Assembly (NCBI GenBank): GCA_019155185.1
Contig: CM032794.1
Location: forward strand, 770,488-834,487
Reading direction: 5' to 3'
Source: Beaufortia kweichowensis
Taxonomy: Eukaryota; Chordata; Actinopteri; Cypriniformes; Gastromyzontidae
DNA: 64,000 nt
In this document: positions 12,225 to 24,700 of the stretch, in pieces
Layout: each line of letters opens with the position of its first letter
Position numbering within the stretch: the stretch's first letter is position 1
Translations under genes and position numbers: made by a program
The notes under the pieces: model-generated
Seen by the model: only the letters and a program-made list of their open reading frames with translations
The model's database searches: none
Told to the model about the DNA's origin: nothing

Positions 12225-12360
12225 AGCAAATGGACGTCCGCAGAGCCTTTTAAACCCACTAAGACAAATCAAATGTCCCGCCTCCCGCTTTCAGAACCAA
12301 TCATTTATCAGAGGCCACCTTTCAGCCAATCAGCTCTCAGTATCACTTTGCGCGTCATCC
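12225..12360. promoter_or_regulatory. CCAAT-rich promoter-like block
   Basis: The block contains aaccaatcat near 12294 and agccaatcag near 12325 (two CCAAT boxes), several CpGs, and the word cctcccgctttcag at 12281-12294, the inverse of one at 1767-1780. It would suit a promoter for the minus-strand region 9.6-12.2 kb, but no transcript is established. Confidence 0.25.
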
Positions 12361-12399
12361 AACATGTTTGTCGTAACAGGTGGAGAGAAACTGAGTAAA

Positions 12400-13975
12400 A
12401 TATCAATTATATGCAGATTATGTATATAAATAGATATAAACACGAGTGGAAAATATAATGAATAAATGATAAATGTGTGTTAACATGTAATGTCTGGCGA
12501 ATGGTTGAATGAGATTTCATCAAAGCCATGATCATGTGATCTAGTGTTGGGCTCGTCTATGTTATACTACTTATCTTTGTGATCGTGCATACTGAAACAT
12601 AATCATGATTTATCAAGACTTGTGTTCTGACCTGCATTTGAAACAGACCCAGAGCAACAGCTGTGTCATGTTTATACGCTTTTCTGTCAATCACATCGAC
12701 TCCCATGTGATGTTGCAAAGTAAAACTACGAGAGAAGCTCTTGTGATGTTTCATGAAAACTTCCTGAACGCCTTTGTGTTAAAGCTGATAGAAGATGTGA
12801 GAGTCAATGTTCATGTTCATGTTGCTCTGGGTTTGTTTAAAATGCTACATAAAAGTCTGAATGAATGATTCTCTTTGTGATTTGAAGAAGATTTTAATGT
12901 TTCATTTCCGACTTCAACGCTCCAGTCAATTACACGTAACGTTCTCATATAAGACACTCAAAATGAAGAACGTTAAATACTTTAATGATTATAATGGTAT
13001 TGGGGATTAGTGTATTTTTGTTATAATTAATTGAAAATAAACGTAATATAGTGTTTGAAAAAAGAAACTAAAGAAACCTTTTGACCAGAAAAGCGCGTGC
13101 TGGTGAACAGCGTGCACTCATCAGACGCGCGCGCGCTCCCAGAGAGTCAGAGAGAAACAGAGTTGCGTCACGCTTTGATCTTACCGCCGCGCAGTCACGT
13201 GCTTCATCAAATAAACTCAGACTGTCAGTCTCTTTAAACAGCTTTAAACGAGATCGATTTTGCTAAATATTCATTCAATATGTGGTTGTTTACTACATTT
13301 ATAGTAACTTTCTTCACCGGAGAGTGATGGAGATACAGTAAATCAGTTCATATATTTAACTGTTTATGTTAACCCTAAATGAACCGTGGTTACCCAAGTC
13401 AAATGTGGCTATACAATGTCGATCTGTCAAAAACATCATTACTACACCTTTACTATAAGAAAACCACAATAAACATTTACATAAGAAATGTAAATGAAAA
13501 ACATTTTATTATATAGTATAAACAGGAAAAGGGTTATTTAGCATGTGAACGTTTTATTATATAACAGTGGGAAGATGAGCCTTCATTGTTTATTGCATTA
13601 GTCCACATCCTCTGATTAAACACATGACCATGAGAACGTTTTATAATTACATTTTGGGGTAAATAACACAATATGTGATATTACTGAAATCTCATCCGAA
13701 CTCCCGCGGTAAAATATCACCAAGGCAGAAACACACTAAATTCACATATTAACATTATATAAACATGAATTGCGTGGATATGTCACTCATCTCACACGTG
13801 AAACTAATGAACACGATGAACCAGTGACTCTGTGACGCAGTGTGGCTTCTGCATGAGTGACGTATTACACTCGCCAGTCAACACAGGTCTTTGTGATTTA
13901 TTAATAGGCACAAGTACTTTATAAATAACTACCAGTAATACAGTAAAACATCGGGCCAATAATAGCACATTACTG
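12400..13975. other. intergenic DNA with a small CpG-rich patch
   Basis: No exon was recognised. A CpG-rich patch at 13090-13200 contains a gcgcgcgcgc run and could be a small unassigned CpG island. The remainder is AT-rich with no clear features. Confidence 0.3.
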
Positions 13976-13980
13976 TATGC

Positions 13981-14175
13981 CAGGGGTGTCCAAAACTCGG
14001 TCCTGGAGGGCCGCTGTCCTGCAGAGTTTAGCTCCAACCCCAATCAAACACACCTGAACCAGCTAATCAAGGTCTAATTAGACATACAAGAAACTTTGAG
14101 GCAGGTGTGTTGAGTCAAGCTGGAGCTCAACTCTGCAGGACAGCGGCCCTCCAGGACCGAGTTTGGACACCCCTG
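13981..14175. mobile_element. 195-bp hAT-like MITE
   Basis: The left end CAGGGGTGTCCAAAACTCGG is matched by the inverted right end CCGAGTTTGGACACCCCTG, and the inverted similarity extends inward about 60 bp (tcctggagggccgctgtcct against aggacagcggccctccagga). It is flanked by ctgtatgc at 13973-13980 and ctgtatgt at 14176-14183, a 7/8 target duplication. This is a very common teleost non-autonomous hAT-type repeat. Short open frames across it are not genes. Confidence 0.88.
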
Positions 14176-15021
14176 CTGTATGTGGTGGTGTCACCCCACG
14201 TGACCTCTTTAGACCCGCCCCTTTGATGATATAAAATATTTGCTGTGTAATTTTGTGTGTTTGATAACTTGTGCAGCTTAATTTGGATGCAGTTCTACAG
14301 AGCAAGTCGGGAGGAACCTGTTTTCTTTTCCATGTGATGATCTTCCTAACAAATTCGTTTTAAACAAAAGAGTTTTAAACAAAACATGCTCACAGGACAC
14401 TAGAAAGTCAAGGCTTTTGATTTCTATCACACTTTCTACAATACCTGCTGCTTTAGGTATCGCTACAGAAAAATGATGCGTTAAAGTCGTGAGTGTGACT
14501 GCAGGATAAAAAATGATATTGAGGTAGTGCAGAAAAACAAAAACCATAACCTGTCTGAGCTGCCCGATCTCTGGCATTAAAGACACAAGCCAAATATTTA
14601 CCCATCTTATTGTAGGCTAATATCTACACAAACTATTTTTCACTCAGTTACTATAATGTTTAAATGACATTATACGGTTTGGCCAGTTTCAAGAAACTCA
14701 TGAATAATGAAATTCAACCTCAAGAAACTCATCAGCTCCTGTACTTGCTGTACTTAAGACTATTAATACATTCATTACATATCTATATTTACACAATAAA
14801 ACCATGAATTTGTTACTAACACGAGTAAGGTCCTTATTTTCATTGTCAATTTTGCATTTGTACCTGATTTGGTTTGTAAATTAGACGTTGAAAGTCAACT
14901 GGAGGTCCTCTGTGAAAAGTATTTCTTGGACATTCATTTACATTCCTCAAACTACCAGTGAGAGAGTAACAATCTTAAAAATAACTAAAATAACTGTTAA
15001 CTAAAAATAACTGTTCATATG

Positions 15022-15110
15022 ACATTTACATTTAGCTGACGCTTTTATCCAAAGCGACTTTAAGCGAAATATTAGGAGACAAACAGCTTTACATTATACA
15101 TGATGTGAGT
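15022..15110 (+). repeat. dispersed fish repeat (first of three copies)
   Basis: The core acatttacatttagctgacg with cttttatccaaagcgactt is a very widespread fish interspersed sequence. Related copies lie at 19604-19655 (plus; shares cttttatccaaa and attaggagacaa) and 20697-20752 (minus). A shorter fragment sits near 44925-44960 inside an mrc1 copy B intron. Confidence 0.6.
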
Positions 15111-15360
15111 TAAAAACAGTGTTTTCATTTCAGGTAGTTTACAAGGGAATACATTATTTTGATTCTTCACATATAAATGTAGAATCAGATAAAATTGTAA
15201 ATCTTGATGTTTATTGTACATTCATTGTTAGAAGTTCCTGATTATGTTGCAAGTATTTATATGAGTTATTATTTGAGTCTTTGCTTTGCAGACTTACTAT
15301 TTAAACTGGAAGGTTAATGTTAAACACATAGTTGATATTAAACTTAAATCAGTCATAAAT

Positions 15361-15593
15361 ATTGTGAAATGAGTTTTACAGCTGAATAAAGATTGACTGT
15401 TTTAAACACTTCTGTAGACATTGACTGTTTCTCTCTCTTTAGATGTGCTGTAACGGCTGGGTTTCTAACTGGTCAAACTATCAGTTATTCATGTTATGGG
15501 ATGAAGGGACGATATGTGAATGTGGTCATGACTGGACAAACATCTCATCTCTCTCTGTGTGAGGTGGAGATACATGGAAAACACAATTCCTAA
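15361..15593 (+). pseudogene. fucolectin fragment: last intron plus second half-domain exon
   Basis: Plus-strand positions 15443-15593 encode one fucolectin half-domain (CAVTAGFLTGQ to LSLCEVEIHGK, then a stop), almost identical to the minus-strand exons at 4842-4992 and 5683-5822. The preceding 15361-15442 matches the adjoining intron, including the acceptor tctcttta|g. Similarity stops at about the position of the upstream donor, and the first half-domain exon is absent. It is a truncated inverted copy and is not expected to make a working lectin. Confidence 0.8.
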
Positions 15594-15599
15594 AAATGA

Positions 15600-17610
15600 T
15601 ACTGTTTGGTAGAAGTGGTACATTTAAATAACATTTTATAATGAATAACTCAAAATACATGATTCGAAAAATTAAACAAGAACAGCTTTGTGTTGCACTT
15701 TTTAATATCTTGTCTTTAATTTCTTAATATATTTTTAATTAATGTTGTGTTTATTTTTTCCATGTTTTTTATTCTTTTTTATTGTGTTCTCATTCTCATC
15801 TCATTGTCATGTGCTCATCTACACAAACAAAAGAATACATTTATTATTGTGAATCATTATTCAATCTGTTGTAGTTTGTGTTACGGCTCGGTCTAGGTCA
15901 GGATCGCAACATATATGACACAACAATGAATAGCTGTTAAAGTACTCATTTTTATTTTCTTAATGGATCTTTTTGATCAATCTGTTTACTGTAATGAGTG
16001 TTGTTTTGAATAACAGTTGACAACATAATAAAAAGAAATAAACAGATAAGAAACTGAAGCATATTATCAGGGGTGAGCAAATGCCAAAACAACAAACAAA
16101 CAACATTAACTTTTCATTAAAGAAACTAACTTCCCTGTTGATCAAAAATAAAGAAATCAAAATACAACAGTCTTAACCTCACTGCCTGGCTACCCAAAAC
16201 AGGAGAAAAGGTGATGGCCGTATGGCCTACAACACAATAAATAAGACACTCACCCTGTTAGAATATAGGCTTGAGGTTTAACAGCATTTTCATTATTACT
16301 TAACACATGAGCACACATGGTCAATCAAAGAGACAAACAGCAGTAATCACAGCGAGTAAGAGCAAAGGTGAGATCCAGGGGAATTTATATCACAGTCTCT
16401 GGTCCAATCACAGCCCGTCTCTCATTACGCCTCGGTCCAGTCCTGCTAGAGAGGAGACAACAGGAACATATCCACAACATACAGTAATACGTCATAGACG
16501 AGAGTGTGAGCGACTCGTCACCTCGAGTTTCTCCCGTGTAGTTCAACAGAAATTGTGCATATTTAGTGATGTTGACTGTAAAATGAATGAAAATTATTGG
16601 AATCACACAGAAAACAAATTGATACCACAGACCAGTTGAGAAATGAATTCTCTTATTATTTGTCAATTTTCATGATGACTCACAGCATGTATAATGTAAA
16701 GCTGTCGTCGTGTCGTGTCTTACATCAGCAGAATATATATCCACTCAACTTTAGCTGTGATTTCAAATCAAACCTGGTGTCATGAAAGCAGTATGAATGT
16801 CAAATGAAACACATGAAAATGAGGCTCTTACTTGTGTTGATATCAGCGAGCCAGCAGATAAGAAGAAAAACACTTGCTGTTGATTCACTTTTATCCTTCT
16901 GACCAAAACCTCAATGTTTGCTCATCTTACTAACAAAGACCATTAAAACTTAGACACGGCTGATTTGTTTCATCTATCAACTACTTAAGTCTGTTTTGTT
17001 TGAAACTCATTTGTTAAGAAGATCAATTCAAATGAAGGTTACGTCTCATGTTTGTGCATAAGAGAGGAAAACATGATGATGCCTAAAGTGTTATTGTCAT
17101 ATTTCATGACATGAACAGTTAAATGAACACATTATATTTTTGAATTTTGTCATTTGACAAACAACACCATAAACACCGATCCTTGAATTAACCTTTACAT
17201 AAAAAAAAACCCTATAATTTATTATTATTATTACTGGTATTAATAATATCAAAAGTCTCACCATTTAAATTCTCTAATAATTGATTTAATGCATCTAAAA
17301 ATCTACATTTTAAGAGAAATAGATTTATTTTCAAGTATAATCATTTTCTCATATCTCCAGGTGTACAGTATTTTAAAACTCACTCTCTGACAGACTCCAG
17401 AGCAAAAAGCCTCATTTTACAGATTAACTGTTTGTTAAAGATTAACCTTTTATGTGAAAACTAAGAGGAATTAAAAGTGCTTTAAGTGTCTGAACCCAGT
17501 AGTAAAATGAGATTTTGACTTCCAGGGTATTATTTCATTAATTACAAGAACCTGTAAATAAAACACAGGCTTGTTACGTGTCATTTTTATAATCATTTCC
17601 ACATTTATAT
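15600..17610. other. intergenic DNA with decayed lectin-cluster segments
   Basis: Positions 16680-16740 resemble intron 1 of the fucolectin gene (6372-6440): cagcatg, ataatgtaaagctg, gtgtctt and catcagcag occur in the same order. Positions 16985-17130 resemble 185-300. No intact exon was found. A short plus-strand hydrophobic start (MKMRLLLVLISAS) at about 16815 has no continuing exon and is probably chance. Confidence 0.35.
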
Positions 17611-17614
17611 ATTT

Positions 17615-18113
17615 CTATAATTTTACAGAATGCAGTTGTGAGAACAGACTCATCTTCACCTTCATAACTTCCTGTTTAGGGGACTGAGACCACTGCACGG
17701 TCACATTTACAAATCCTCTTCCAGCCAGAAAAGATCCCAACTGTTCAGTAAATACACTGATTATACACAAAGATATATAATATTCACAAGATTCGCCACT
17801 GCCGTTATTATGAATGGGGCGGATCATTGCAACACTCAATATCACAAATCGATAAAGACTGATGATTCTGTGGAGAGGGGCTGTTTTGAGCTTAAAAAAT
17901 AAAAGATATGCTACAGATAATTGTTGGTTGGAAATATTTTATTGAATTGTGATTTTAGAAATTTCCTCATACAAGCAGACGGGACTGTTGTCTTGTCAGG
18001 AGGCAGAGTTTGTTATCAGAATATGAAAACCCACTTACCTGTTTAAGGATTTTGTCTCTCATGGTAACGTCAGTCAAATCTTCTCTGGAGCTGAACTTCA
18101 TCTCCACAAGTTC
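17615..18113 (-). pseudogene. orphan exon pair of a fish lectin-like C-terminal extension, open frame
   Basis: The upstream exon (about 18039-18113) encodes E-L-V-E-M-K-F-S-S-R-E-D-L-T-D-V and ends D-K-I-L-K-Q with a good donor CAG|GTAAGT in phase 0. The downstream exon at 17615-17740 follows an acceptor (ctgaacag) in phase 0 and encodes L-G-S-F-L-A-G-R-G-F-V-N-V-T-V-Q-W-S-Q-S, then 22 more residues and a stop. The splice is in frame. The layout parallels the C-terminal tail of some fish C-type-lectin-like proteins, recalled from memory and not searched. The upstream acceptor is weak and no lectin domain exon was found before it, so it is probably the stranded 3' end of a deleted gene. A real gene with missed upstream exons cannot be excluded. 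Confidence 0.45.
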
Positions 18114-18378
18114 AGAACAAGTGAGAGGGTTTTGATGCCGTGTGGGACATAGAAACAAAAAAAAAATCAAACTGCAAAGACATACAGTAACATTAACTTG
18201 ATGTGTGAATGCATGTGTTTCTTTTCTTTTATTTGATGATGTCAAACATGCAGCGCATACAGCACTCTTTAAACTAATGCACATCAACACAAAATCAACC
18301 CAGATAATAGTAAGTCAATTCAGCTGCATAATGTAGTCATGCAATATCTGAAGTTCTAGAAGAAAAATGTCTTAGATT

Positions 18379-19300
18379 AGCTCTCGCCCGTCTCTCCTCC
18401 TCTCCGTCTCCATCGCTCTCGCCCGTCTCTCCTCCTCTCCGTCTCCATCGCTCTCGCCCGTCTCTCCTCCTCTCCGTCTCCATCGCTCTCGCCCGTCTCT
18501 CCTCCTCTCCGTCTCCATCGCTCTCGCCCGTCTCTCCTCCTCTCCGTCTCCATCGCTCTCGCCCGTCTCTCCTCCTCTCCGTCTCCATCGCTCTCGCCCG
18601 TCTCTCCTCCTCTCCGTCTCCATCGCTCTCGCCCGTCTCTCCTCCTCTCCGTCTCCATCGCTCTCGCCCGTCTCTCCTCCTCTCCGTCTCCATCGCTCTC
18701 GCCGTCTCTCTCCTCTCTCCGTCTCCATCGCTCTCGCCCGTCTCTCCTCCTCTCCGTCTCCATCGCTCTCGCCGCTCTCCTCCTCTCCGTCTCCATCGCT
18801 CGCGCCCGCCTCCTCCTCTCCGTCTCCATCGCTCTCGCCCGTCTCTCCTCCTCTCCGTCTCCATCGCTCTCCCGTCTCTCCTCCCTCTCCGTCTCCATCG
18901 CTCTCGCCCGTCTCTCCTCCTCTCGTCTCCATCGCTCTCGCCCGTCTCTCCTCCTCTCCGTCTCCATCGCCTCGCCCGTCTCTCCTCCTCTCCGTCTCCG
19001 TCTCCATCGCCTCCTCCTCGTCTCTCCTCCTCTCCGTCTCCATCGCTCTCGCCCGTCTCTCCTCCTCCCGTCTCCATCCTCTCCGTCTCTCTCGCCCGCC
19101 TCTCCTCCTCTCCGTCTCCATCGCTCCCGCCTCCTCCTCTCTCTCTGTCTCTATCGCTCTCGCCCGTCTCTCCTCCTCTCCGTCTCCATCGCTCTCGCCC
19201 GTCTCTCCTCCTCTCCGTCTCCATCGCTCTCGCCCGTCTCTCCTCCTCTCCGTCTCTATCGCTCTCGCCCGTCTCTCCTCCTCTCCGTCTCCATCGCATC
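18379..19300. repeat. 35-bp minisatellite, about 26 copies, pyrimidine-rich
   Basis: The unit (ctctcgcccgtctctcctcc followed by tctccgtctccatcg) repeats every 35 bp, almost perfectly from 18381 to about 18700, then with small indels to 19300. The plus strand is nearly all pyrimidine. Open frames of 196, 249 and 320 codons on the minus strand (Arg/Glu/Gly-rich) exist in all three frames because the unit has no stop codon, and I do not treat them as genes. Confidence 0.95.
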
Positions 19301-21500
19301 TCTCGTTTTTTTAGTCAACAATTTGCATGTACAAGATTTGAATCTCATCAAGATTTGAAGCACATTTACATCACAAATTAAGGGACAGATTAGGTCATAT
19401 AGTTGAAAAAGTCTTTGTTTATATGTTTTGGATAACCAAATTTGGCTGTGGAGATATTGCGATGTAAAGAGAGATCTGAAAGCTCTCTTGTTTTGGTCTT
19501 GTTTGATTTTCAGTGTCTTTAAAATTCCTCTGTAAATTTAAAACTTACATTATAAGGCACACTCAAATGATGCAAAAATGGCCAAAATCTGAATAAACAA
19601 AACAACATTTACATTTAGCTGATGCTTTTATCCAAATATTAGGAGACAATGAAGCGACACATGAAAAGAGGCAACAATAGTATGAAAATGTGCTTTTCTA
19701 AGTTTACAATGTTTTACAGTGATAGATAAGGACCTGTAGGTTTTTGTAACACATTAAAGTGTGTATGTCTACAGAAGTCCACTATCTCATCGGACTGACC
19801 TGTAAACTCAAATCTCTGTCTCTATTGTGTTTGTTTGGGCTTCAAAAAAGTCTCCATATAACATGATGTTTTGCAGCAAAAGCACATTTAGCAAAAACAG
19901 CATGAATGAACAAACATGATTTTATTCGGATCACACATTCACTAAAGCTAAAAGAGCTCGTCACTTCCAGTCCTAAATTTAGGGACCGTCTCTAAAGTAC
20001 AAACACATTAATACGCTATTTTTAACAGCATTTAAACGGAATGTCTTACAGTCAGCAAACAGTCACAAAACAAACTGTACAGTGTTTATGTGGTTGTCAT
20101 CTAACGCCCATTTTTTTTATTTTTGATATTTATTTAAATAAACTGTAAAATGCTTTTAAAGTTAGAAACGTGTATTTTATAACTTTACAGACGGTCCCTT
20201 AATTAACGAACAGCCGCCGTCCAACTCTTTTGATGCCTCGAAACAAAACAACATGTTATATGGAGTAAACAAGCACATCACAAGAATACAACTTTCCTTA
20301 TGTCGCAATCATGAGAAAAAAGTCGAGATCACGATAATGAAATTCTACTGATGCAGTTTAGAATAAAAAGTTTATATCTAGAGAAAATGTGTTAAACGAT
20401 GATGAGCTTCAGCTTTGTTCCATCACACACACAGTGCTGTGCACAGACACCTCTTGTGGGGCGGAAGGACCAAAAAGGGCACAAAAAAACATCAACTTCA
20501 GTAAACATAACCAACTATGTGTTTTTTGTACAGATTTTAAACTTTAAACTTTATTTAAGGCAGTATTCATTCTGCTGTCTTTTATATATTTAAATGACTT
20601 TTAAGGATTAATTGGAATTTCTCGCTCAATGGAGAGCAGATGATGATCATCAGCATCTCAAATGATGATAATATTACTAAACATTATTAACTTTTAATTA
20701 TTTGTAAGTCACTTTGGATAAAAGCGTCAACAAATGCCTAAATGTAAATATAAATGTCAAAACCGTAAGAATCAAGAAATAAATCATGCTGAATTCATGT
20801 TTAGTTTTGTTGATATTGTAAACTTTATGATTGTATAACGGATGAAAGCTCTCTATTAATGTGACTTTAATCAGACGAGTGCCTTTCAATAAATACACTG
20901 TCACAGCAAATCCCAATTCAGTGTTGGAGTAAAATGAACAGAATTAAGTCTGTTCTCTGTAACACGACATCATTCATATTTGTGCAACACAACAAAATGA
21001 TTTGTACATATATCTGTATTTATGTATATACGTTTATAATAAAACATTTACTAAAGAATATTAGTTATGGCTCCTAAATTCTGACTGAATGAAACCATGT
21101 AAAACTTACACAAACCAGATATTTATGAAAAATACAGTATTATTGCCCTGCTTGAAGCATCTTACATACAGTATGTTTTATTTTAAAACTTCATTCATTA
21201 AAACCATTACAAAACAAAAAACACCTGAATGCTCATTGGCAGATGCGCAGGACAAATGGCACGTATGTGAAACAAGAAAAGTAGATATAAATATTCATTT
21301 ACATCGTTTTGGGTTTTATTGCAAAACGACTGATAAATCTTTTTTAAGCAGGAAGACATTTCTTCAGATGATCAGATATAACACAGTGTTCATTTATTTT
21401 AGATGCTTTTAGTCACGACATAATTCACACAGTTTCAATTGTGTTATTTTATAGTTTTCATGAGTTCACTACTGTTCTAAAATGTAAAAAAACAAACTTC
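19300..21500. other. intergenic DNA with repeats, no gene seen
   Basis: This stretch contains two copies of a dispersed fish repeat (19604-19655 and 20697-20752) and the inverted-repeat element at 19978-20202. No exons were recognised. Confidence 0.4.
19978..20202. mobile_element. 225-bp inverted-repeat element (MITE candidate)
   Basis: Left end tttagggaccgtctctaaag at 19978-19997 matches inverted right end ctttacagacggtcccttaa at 20183-20202, with one mismatch in the first 17 aligned bases. Similarity fades inward. There is no coding frame. A target duplication is unclear: the flanks are taaa and ttaa rich, compatible with a TTAA or TA target. Confidence 0.55.
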
Positions 21501-21538
21501 TGACAGGTACTGTACAACATGCAACTGTTGAAAATAGT

Positions 21539-21544
21539 TTTATT
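21539..21544 (-). terminator. candidate poly(A) signal of mrc1 copy A
   Basis: A minus-strand AATAAA lies about 230 bases past the stop codon of copy A, in sequence not shared with copy B. Confidence 0.4.
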
Positions 21545-21773
21545 TAATGTCTTTGTATAATTATCTGTACAAGCTGACGTTACACACAACTGCTGCAAAT
21601 ATCCACTGAACATATAGGTACTGAATTTATATATATAAAGAAAGTTTTATGTTACGTGTGAATTATGTCTGACCCATATTCTTAAAAAATCAAACGTGAA
21701 TATTTCAGAATGTCTGTGCACATGTGTATGCACATTTCATTGAAAGTGAGGGCCGTGCGTGTGTTTGTGTGTG

Positions 21774-24700
21774 TTAAGCGTGCTCATTTTGTTCAATATT
21801 GGCAACGAGTCCTTTAGTATCAATAGTTGGAGGTGGTTGTGAGAGATCAGAGTTGTTATAGAGTCTGTTGTCAAACGTACACTGTCCAATCACAGATCTG
21901 GGAATTCTCTTAAAGAACAGAAACCCGACAAGACCTGCGACACACATGATGATCAACACGACCCCTACGGCGATACCAGCCGATCCGTGAGACGTCTCGT
22001 TTACCTGAAGCTCTGTAACATTAAACACATACTGAAATGTAGAAACAAACAAACACAAATCTTACAGGGAAATCTGGATGTAGTTCTACATACCTGAGAC
22101 TGAAGGCTTCTCTGTTGCTGGTATAACTGGAAAACAAAGACACGTGAAGATTTTCATAAAAGGTGACATAACATCAACACACATCATTACTATTTGTGTT
22201 TGACGGACCTTTTGCAGTCTTGCAAATATAAGCTCTGCGATTAATGCAGTTGATGTTACTCCACATTGCAGTGTTGGACTGGACTTCAACACAGTCACCA
22301 TTATTCCCGGGCATCTGCGCTTTCCAGTTTGTGTAATCCACAACCATATTATCAATCCACATCCATTCACCTGTGACACACAAACATCTGATGATGCGTT
22401 TCTTTCTCCCAGTGTTGTATTGCTTTAGATGAAGACGTGTTCTGACCCATATGACTCATGGTGCATTCCAATCCAGAATGAGTCGACTTCATCCTGTAGG
22501 ATGTCCAGATTCTGACGGATAAACTGAGATTCTACTGGATCCTCAATACTCACTAAAGATGCACCTGAAATAACACAAACCTCACTGTTGATACTCACTG
22601 AATATCACTACAGTGCTTTAAAACCAATCAGCTCAGCTATACAATTAAAGTCGTGAGTGTTAAAGAATGTTACAGCAGAAAAGGAAGTATTCTAAATAAC
22701 TGAAAGGAGTTTTCAAGAAGTTAATGTCTCACCCATTCTCAAACACTCAACTGTAGCATGAGCCCAGTTCTCTGGTATGGAGGTCATGAACGTATAACAG
22801 TTTCCTTTAAACGGGATCCAACTTTTACGTTTTTTGATTCGGGGCAGTTGCCCGGCAGCTGAGGGGTTCTGTGGGGCAATAACTGTGGGCGGTTAGTACA
22901 TCTCTGTCTCTTTAACCAGAGAGATCAACTACAACAAATATAGAAGACAATGAGCTTCAATGAAAAGAATCACATTTAACTTCACCACTCATAATCTTCA
23001 GGAGAGATTCTTATCAGATTCACCAATCAAAGATGTAAATGATCACATGATGATAAGAATGTGATACCTGTGGATCGTTTGCAGAGGGAATAATACGTGT
23101 TGTTGCACGCTGCAGTTTTCCAGTCGCCATCCGTGTCGATATAAACACAAGCTAAATTATTTTGGGTTCTCCTGCAGCCCATTTACTGTAGCCTAGAAGC
23201 CAGTTATCCACCCAGTGATACCGTCCACCCGTCTGCAGCAAACGCATCACATTTCACAGCAGTACAACACTCATAGTTTTAACTCATAATTTCATAATTA
23301 AATTCATGTCAAATGGAAGATTAAATGACAATATGTAGTATTTTGCAATGATTTGCAGTATGTTTTGGGCACATGGTGAGTAGTATATTGATATGAGGTT
23401 TTGTACCAGGTTGCTGTTGAGGCCGATCCACAGAGGTTCTCTGAGTTTGTCGACTCTGAGGCTGCTGTACGCCTGACTGATGGAGTCCAGCACACTAGCG
23501 AGATCAGCATCATCAGCTTTACACTGTCTTCTGGCTTCATCCCAGCTCATCTTCTCCAGCTGCAGCTTATAGGAATCATTTCCCAGACTGAAGAATTTCT
23601 GTGGTACTGCTGTGCTCACGGGAACAGACAACTGAGAGTCTACAACACATACACACATAGAAAAGAGACTGTTAATAAACAATCATCAGTGAACTGGGAG
23701 TGATGACAACACATTTATGATGAAATGTGATTGTATTGACCCGTGTTCCTCTTGCAGATGAAACCTCTCTGATCTTCACACACTTCAACTTTCCACATAC
23801 CCGTCAACTTCTCTGGACTTCTGAGCATCACAACACAGTCATAGTTCTACATGAGAAAGAGTTTAAATCACAGTTTAGAGCATCATCAGCTTTAAAGTAT
23901 TTACACGTTTAAATTGTCATTTCTGTACAGCCACATGTGAGTATGAAATTTAAATTACAGATCCAGAATCATCATTAAAGTCTGATTAAAGATTACAGAC
24001 ATAAAGTGGTGTCAGAAGGCCAAAGCTTATTAAGTCATGACGTTGATGACTGGCCATGTGGGATTTCCTTATACAGATAAAGGTTAGGATGGTGATTTTT
24101 GCACCATAAGTGTTCATTTGCATTGCTAGTTGTTTGCTTTTGGCATCTAATTCTCTTACACATCATCTTATACAATGTTTAGAATGTTAGTCTTTTAAAT
24201 GTTAGAGCATTTACGATACATTTCTGTGAATTCCCACTCGAAATCCTATTCAGAAAAGGTTTCTTAAGATGATCTTAAAACATGCAGGAAGTGTTGGATT
24301 AAAAACTGACCTCATCTTCAAATATCTGAGAAAACCAGCACATATAAGCAATAGTTAAGTTTAGTTGACATTACACGCTGACATTTTATCAATGGATATG
24401 TATATGACAAAACTGAGGTCACGTTTATATGACAATGATGTAGTGAAAAACAGAAACCTGTTTTTTATAGTTTACAGTCCCCCAAAAACACTGCTGGCAT
24501 GTAAACATACAGCCAAAACACATAAAAACGTTTTTGGTTTAAAACGTTATCATATAAACGGCCCTCAAGACAAGCTGTAAACTTTGTTGATCACGTCACA
24601 TTATTCTTTGCACTTGTTAGTAGCCTCATGCACACTTGCCTCTCTCTCAAAGTAGCTTCTTGATTCTGGCCATGATGAAGGATGACCTTTGACCCAGTTA

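Larger units (their letters stand above)
9625..12300 (-). ncRNA. possible spliced noncoding transcript, minus strand
   Basis: Weak, purely compositional evidence. A minus-strand AATAAA lies at 9638-9643. Donor-like sites on the minus strand read CCAG|GTGAGG near 10295 and GTCT|GTGAGT near 10424, and CAGGCCTG|GTGAGT words recur through 11000-11410. A CCAAT-rich, CpG-containing block at 12225-12360 could be its promoter. No long conserved frame was found; the open frames at 10005-10205 and within the minisatellite are unconvincing. It may equally be unexpressed repeat DNA. Confidence 0.2.

Noticed and set aside
13804..14305. Short frames spanning 13.8-14.3 kb
   Set aside because: They run across a 195-bp hAT-like MITE and show no exon structure.
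16807..16900. Hydrophobic start that could be a signal peptide on the plus strand
   Set aside because: The frame soon stops and no downstream lectin exon follows in phase.
18337..19299. Open frames of 196-320 codons rich in Arg, Glu and Gly
   Set aside because: They lie entirely in a 35-bp minisatellite whose unit lacks stop codons, and exist in three frames at once; no splice sites or known domain support a gene.
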